DNA of 10,493 bases from Gonium pectorale (Eukaryota > Chlorophyta > Chlorophyceae > Chlamydomonadales > Volvocaceae). How positions within the stretch are numbered: the stretch's first letter is position 1; each line of letters begins with the position of its first letter. Positions 8,221-10,493 of the stretch are shown in pieces. The notes below the pieces were generated by a model that was not told the origin of the DNA, made no database searches, and saw nothing but the letters and a program-made list of their open reading frames with translations. A program made the translations under genes and the position numbers. The DNA lies in contig LSYV01000002.1 of NCBI GenBank assembly GCA_001584585.1, forward strand, positions 2,563,652 through 2,574,144. Reading direction: 5' to 3'.

Positions 8221-8280
8221 CGCAAGATGCAATTCTGGAAACACCCTGCAAACCGTCTGTTTCCAGCATTGCGTCTTGCG
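8221..8280. repeat. Imperfect hairpin with 22-nt arms in the foldback loop
   Basis: Arm 8221-8242 (CGCAAGATGCAATTCTGG...) pairs with 8259-8280 across a 16-nt loop: 20 of 22 positions are Watson-Crick, one more can form G-U and one is a mismatch. The size and near-perfect pairing resemble a small-RNA precursor, but nothing shows transcription. Confidence 0.6.
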
Positions 8281-8355
8281 TCGCTTAGCCGCGGCTCCGC
8301 CGCGGAGAGGGGGTACCTGCAAGCAGGAAAGAGAGTCTTTTGCGGGGGGGGGGAC

Positions 8356-8510
8356 TAGCACCGACCGGTGCGACAGCCTAAGGACCCAGGCCTACCGGCC
8401 TCGTACTGCCGTACTACCGGACAGCACCGAACTGCATACACGCTTGCCAGCCGAACGCAGGAAACCTCGGTTTCCGCTACTACGCTACGCTACGTGCGGA
8501 AACCGTCGTG
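8356..8510 (-). repeat. Right arm of foldback inverted repeat
   Basis: Reverse complement of 7923-8077 with a few substitutions. A run of ten G (8344-8353) lies just inside the arm. Confidence 0.85.
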
Positions 8511-9383
8511 TTACATGAACAGACCCAGAATCCCTCTGCTACTTATACTTTCAACATCTTGCATACATACAGAACCGAACGTACAACAATAATCGTTTGG
8601 CGGCAGCGCTCAATGCCCTTCCCCACGCGCACAACCCACTCAGCATACCTTCGCCAGTGCACGCTTCTCAGGCAGCATTCCCTTTGGCGTAAGCGCTCCC
8701 CAAATGCGCTGATAAGAGGTACACAAAGATGCACGATGTAACCCAAATAATAATGGCATTGACGCTCGGCCCATCTGGGCCTTGCCAGCAAGGCGGTGCA
8801 GGTCTTCCTCAATGCCCAGTGCCGAGCGCCTGTCCAGCCGCCAAGCCCGGAGTACTCAGCGCGCGCTTTTGCAAACGGCACACCAACCCTGATTTCGGGC
8901 AGTCCCAAACACAGTGAGTGACCTGCATCCAGACTGCACGAGGCGTAACGTTGCGAAAGTCCCGATGAAAGCGCGTGTAGGTGGCCCGCAAGCTGGCAAG
9001 GAGTGTTGAATGGTGATGCCGTAAAGACGGGCCAGACGCGCCCCAGCCTGCTAGGGTCTTCTCGCAGGAACGAAGACTACGAAGTAGCACATGGCGACCT
9101 CACGATCGCACAAGAATCGCACCCATCCATCCACGCACGCACGAGGACATCAACTCCCTACGAGTGAGCAGATGCACCGACCACGCATTGGTACGAGCTG
9201 TTGGAGTCCTAATCACACGGCCTGGCCGCAAGAGCCCCGGAGCATCAAGCTAACAACGCGTGTGCGATTGACGAGGCTTGCGATACTGCGAGCCTTGTTC
9301 CGCGCTTCCCGGCGAAACTATCTTGGTCGAAAGGGTGTCCACGCAAACATCCAGGGAGGACTTCCACCTCCAATAGGTCAGAC

Positions 9384-9407
9384 GGATTAGACGGCCGCCT
9401 CTAATCC
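9384..9407. repeat. Perfect 8-bp stem inverted repeat
   Basis: GGATTAGA (9384-9391) and TCTAATCC (9400-9407) flank the GC-rich spacer CGGCCGCC. Confidence 0.6.
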
Positions 9408-9511
9408 TATGCAGGAATATACTACCATGTCAGGCGGATGCTCAGGCTCTTAAACTAGTGTAATCGAGCTTACGGTACGAACATCCGCAGGCTGATATAG
9501 ACGCATGGAAC

Positions 9512-9531
9512 CTTCATGTGATCACCTGAAG
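9512..9531. repeat. Near-perfect 20-bp palindrome
   Basis: CTTCATGTGATCACCTGAAG is a dyad centred on GTGATCAC with one mismatched pair. Confidence 0.55.
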
Positions 9532-9673
9532 CGGGAAGGCAGCGCCCCAAGCTTAGAGCCGTGCCAAACGGACAGTCGACGTAATAATATGCTTAATGAG
9601 GATAATCAGACAAACTACTGCTATCATGACTGAAGGAGAGGGCATGGAATCCTGGCGGCTGACAACATGTAGC

Positions 9674-9691
9674 AAGGCACAATTGTGCCTT
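9674..9691. repeat. Perfect 18-bp palindrome
   Basis: AAGGCACAATTGTGCCTT equals its own reverse complement. No role can be assigned. Confidence 0.7.
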
Positions 9692-9973
9692 AGAAGTCAC
9701 CACGGACTTCACTGCGCCGCCTGGGCAGTGCAACTTCATGGCGTTGCGTGCGCGCCAGTTAACCCGCTGCACACGCAGTGAAACCGGAAAGTAAACCCTC
9801 GTCCTGGCAGCCTGCAAACAGGGACCCAAGCTCCTTTCGCATCTTTCGCATCCATGGCCTTCCCTTTTATGCGCCGACTGTGGTACGCGGTAGGTAGGTC
9901 GTGGCAAAAGCGTCGACGAACCTCGGTGACAACTGTCAAATCAGGCCGACCATGTTGCTTCCGAAGGAAGATA

Positions 9974-10361
9974 TGTTGACGACCTGCTAAATTGACAACT
10001 GAGTATTTCGCTTCGGCTTCCGCAGGTGTCGGGCGAGCAGTCAGTGTTGGTGTGAACGCAACAACGAGTGTGGTCGAACCTAGGAGAGCAGAGCGAGGGG
10101 ACACACAGCGAGCCTTACAGTTGAGGCTAGCGTTACCCTAGTGGTTAGGTATAACTTGTATGTGTGTACATAACCAGGAAGACTTGCGCTTATAACTCAG
10201 CAAGAGCTGTCTTGTCAACATGACCGGTACAGTTGTATGTCAACCGATCAACGATGTAACTTCCCAACTGTAGCAACTCTGCAACTGTCTGTGCTAGGTT
10301 GCAACTGTGTTCGCCTAATGCCCGGGGCGAATCGCGCCTCTCTCAGGCTCTCACATCAACA
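9974..10361 (-). mobile_element. Putative Ty1/copia-type LTR, likely the 3' LTR of an element extending past the window
   Basis: On the minus strand the segment starts TGTTGA and ends TCAACA, the TG...CA form with 6-bp inverted termini, over 388 bp. A polypurine tract (GAGGGGGAG, 10370-10362) abuts the start, as at the 3' LTR of a retrotransposon read on this strand. Inside, GTTATAAG (10196-10189) could be the U3 TATA element and TGTAA (10119-10115) a volvocine poly(A) signal about 70 nt further, in the order U3-R-U5. The motif ACAGTTG recurs three times in the U3 part (10308-10302, 10288-10282, 10271-10265). The second LTR and the interior are not in view, so target duplication cannot be tested. 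Confidence 0.5.
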
Positions 10362-10370
10362 CTCCCCCTC
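10362..10370 (-). other. Polypurine tract next to LTR
   Basis: GAGGGGGAG on the minus strand lies immediately before TGTTGA. Such tracts prime plus-strand synthesis in LTR retrotransposons. The remaining 10371-10493 would be the 3' end of the element's interior; no coding similarity is recognised in it. Confidence 0.45.
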
Positions 10371-10493
10371 GATTCGAACCGGGGAAACGTGCAGACCTAA
10401 GTGGTTGGTACGACAGACCAAAAACTCCTAAGCAGGAAGGCAAAACACACACGTCTGTACGACCTGAATATGATACACTCGCCACGGCCTTCG

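Larger units (their letters stand above)
7923..8510. mobile_element. Foldback / MITE-like element with 155-bp inverted arms
   Basis: Positions 7923-8077 are near-identical to the reverse complement of 8356-8510, with only scattered mismatches (over 90% by eye). For example, CACTACGGTTTCCGCAC at the left tip matches CACGACGGTTTCCGCAC on the complement of the right tip, and GCACCGGTCGGTGCTA at the inner end is shared. The loop (8078-8355) encodes no recognised protein and holds several smaller hairpins. A single-stranded transcript could fold into a stem of about 155 bp. I found no matching target-site duplication next to the tips, so mobility is inferred from structure only. Confidence 0.75.
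8511..9973. other. Gene-poor, lower-GC region without recognised coding
   Basis: Reading frames here (for example 8543-8908 and 8809-9090 minus, 9091-9390 plus) are short and resemble no protein family I can name with confidence. Three dyads stand out: 9384-9391 with 9400-9407, 9512-9531, and 9674-9691. It may be decayed repeat sequence or the distal upstream region of RAD1. Confidence 0.4.

Noticed and set aside
7923..8510. CACTA-superfamily transposon ends
   Set aside because: Only the left tip begins CACTA; the right tip gives CACGA, and the adjoining 3-bp sequences (AAG and TTA) do not match.
8809..9090. Minus-strand THCVWDCP, similar to the zinc-binding tail of non-LTR reverse transcriptases
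   Set aside because: It is a single short match without the preceding Cys pair or any reverse-transcriptase domain, so it is not reported as a gene.
10363..10390. tRNA T-arm-like GGTTCGAATC on the minus strand
   Set aside because: The bases around the loop do not form a T stem, and no acceptor stem, anticodon arm or D arm could be laid out. It abuts the polypurine tract of the putative LTR.

Overview
The window looks like nuclear DNA of a volvocine green alga (Chlamydomonas/Volvox relatives). The evidence is short exons joined by GC-rich introns with GTGNG-type donors and CAG acceptors, plus the poly(A) signal TGTAA downstream of both genes. The organism call is an inference. No bacterial-style operon, rRNA, tRNA or CRISPR is visible.

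Positions 1-3239 (+ strand) hold the 3' two-thirds of a short-chain dehydrogenase/reductase (SDR) gene of the retinol-dehydrogenase/WWOX-like type. Five exons (625-815, 1278-about 1394, 1836-1934, 2289-2430, 2682-2821) carry the catalytic Ser and the YxxxK motif. The exon(s) with the NADP-binding Rossmann motif lie to the left of the window. A TGTAA signal at 3235-3239 ends the transcript.

Positions 3878-7777 (- strand) hold a convergent gene that I reconstruct as RAD1, the PCNA-like subunit of the 9-1-1 DNA-damage checkpoint clamp. I propose nine exons whose phases all agree, giving a protein of about 340 residues. Several exons contain no ATG, so simple ORF calling misses them. The first exon, and so the start codon, is the least certain part. 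Its poly(A) signal is at 3882-3878, so the two genes face each other tail to tail.

Positions 7778-10493 are visibly lower in GC and appear to be repeat territory. A foldback element with two 155-bp inverted arms (7923-8077 and 8356-8510) sits about 150 bp upstream of the proposed RAD1 start. Inside its loop is a miRNA-precursor-like hairpin. No convincing gene is seen in 8511-9973. A 388-bp segment (9974-10361) has the form of a Ty1/copia-type LTR in minus orientation (TGTTGA...TCAACA with an adjacent polypurine tract). The element's interior would lie beyond the right edge.

The two genes are functionally unrelated as far as can be told: one is a membrane- or plastid-type metabolic oxidoreductase candidate, the other a nuclear genome-maintenance protein.
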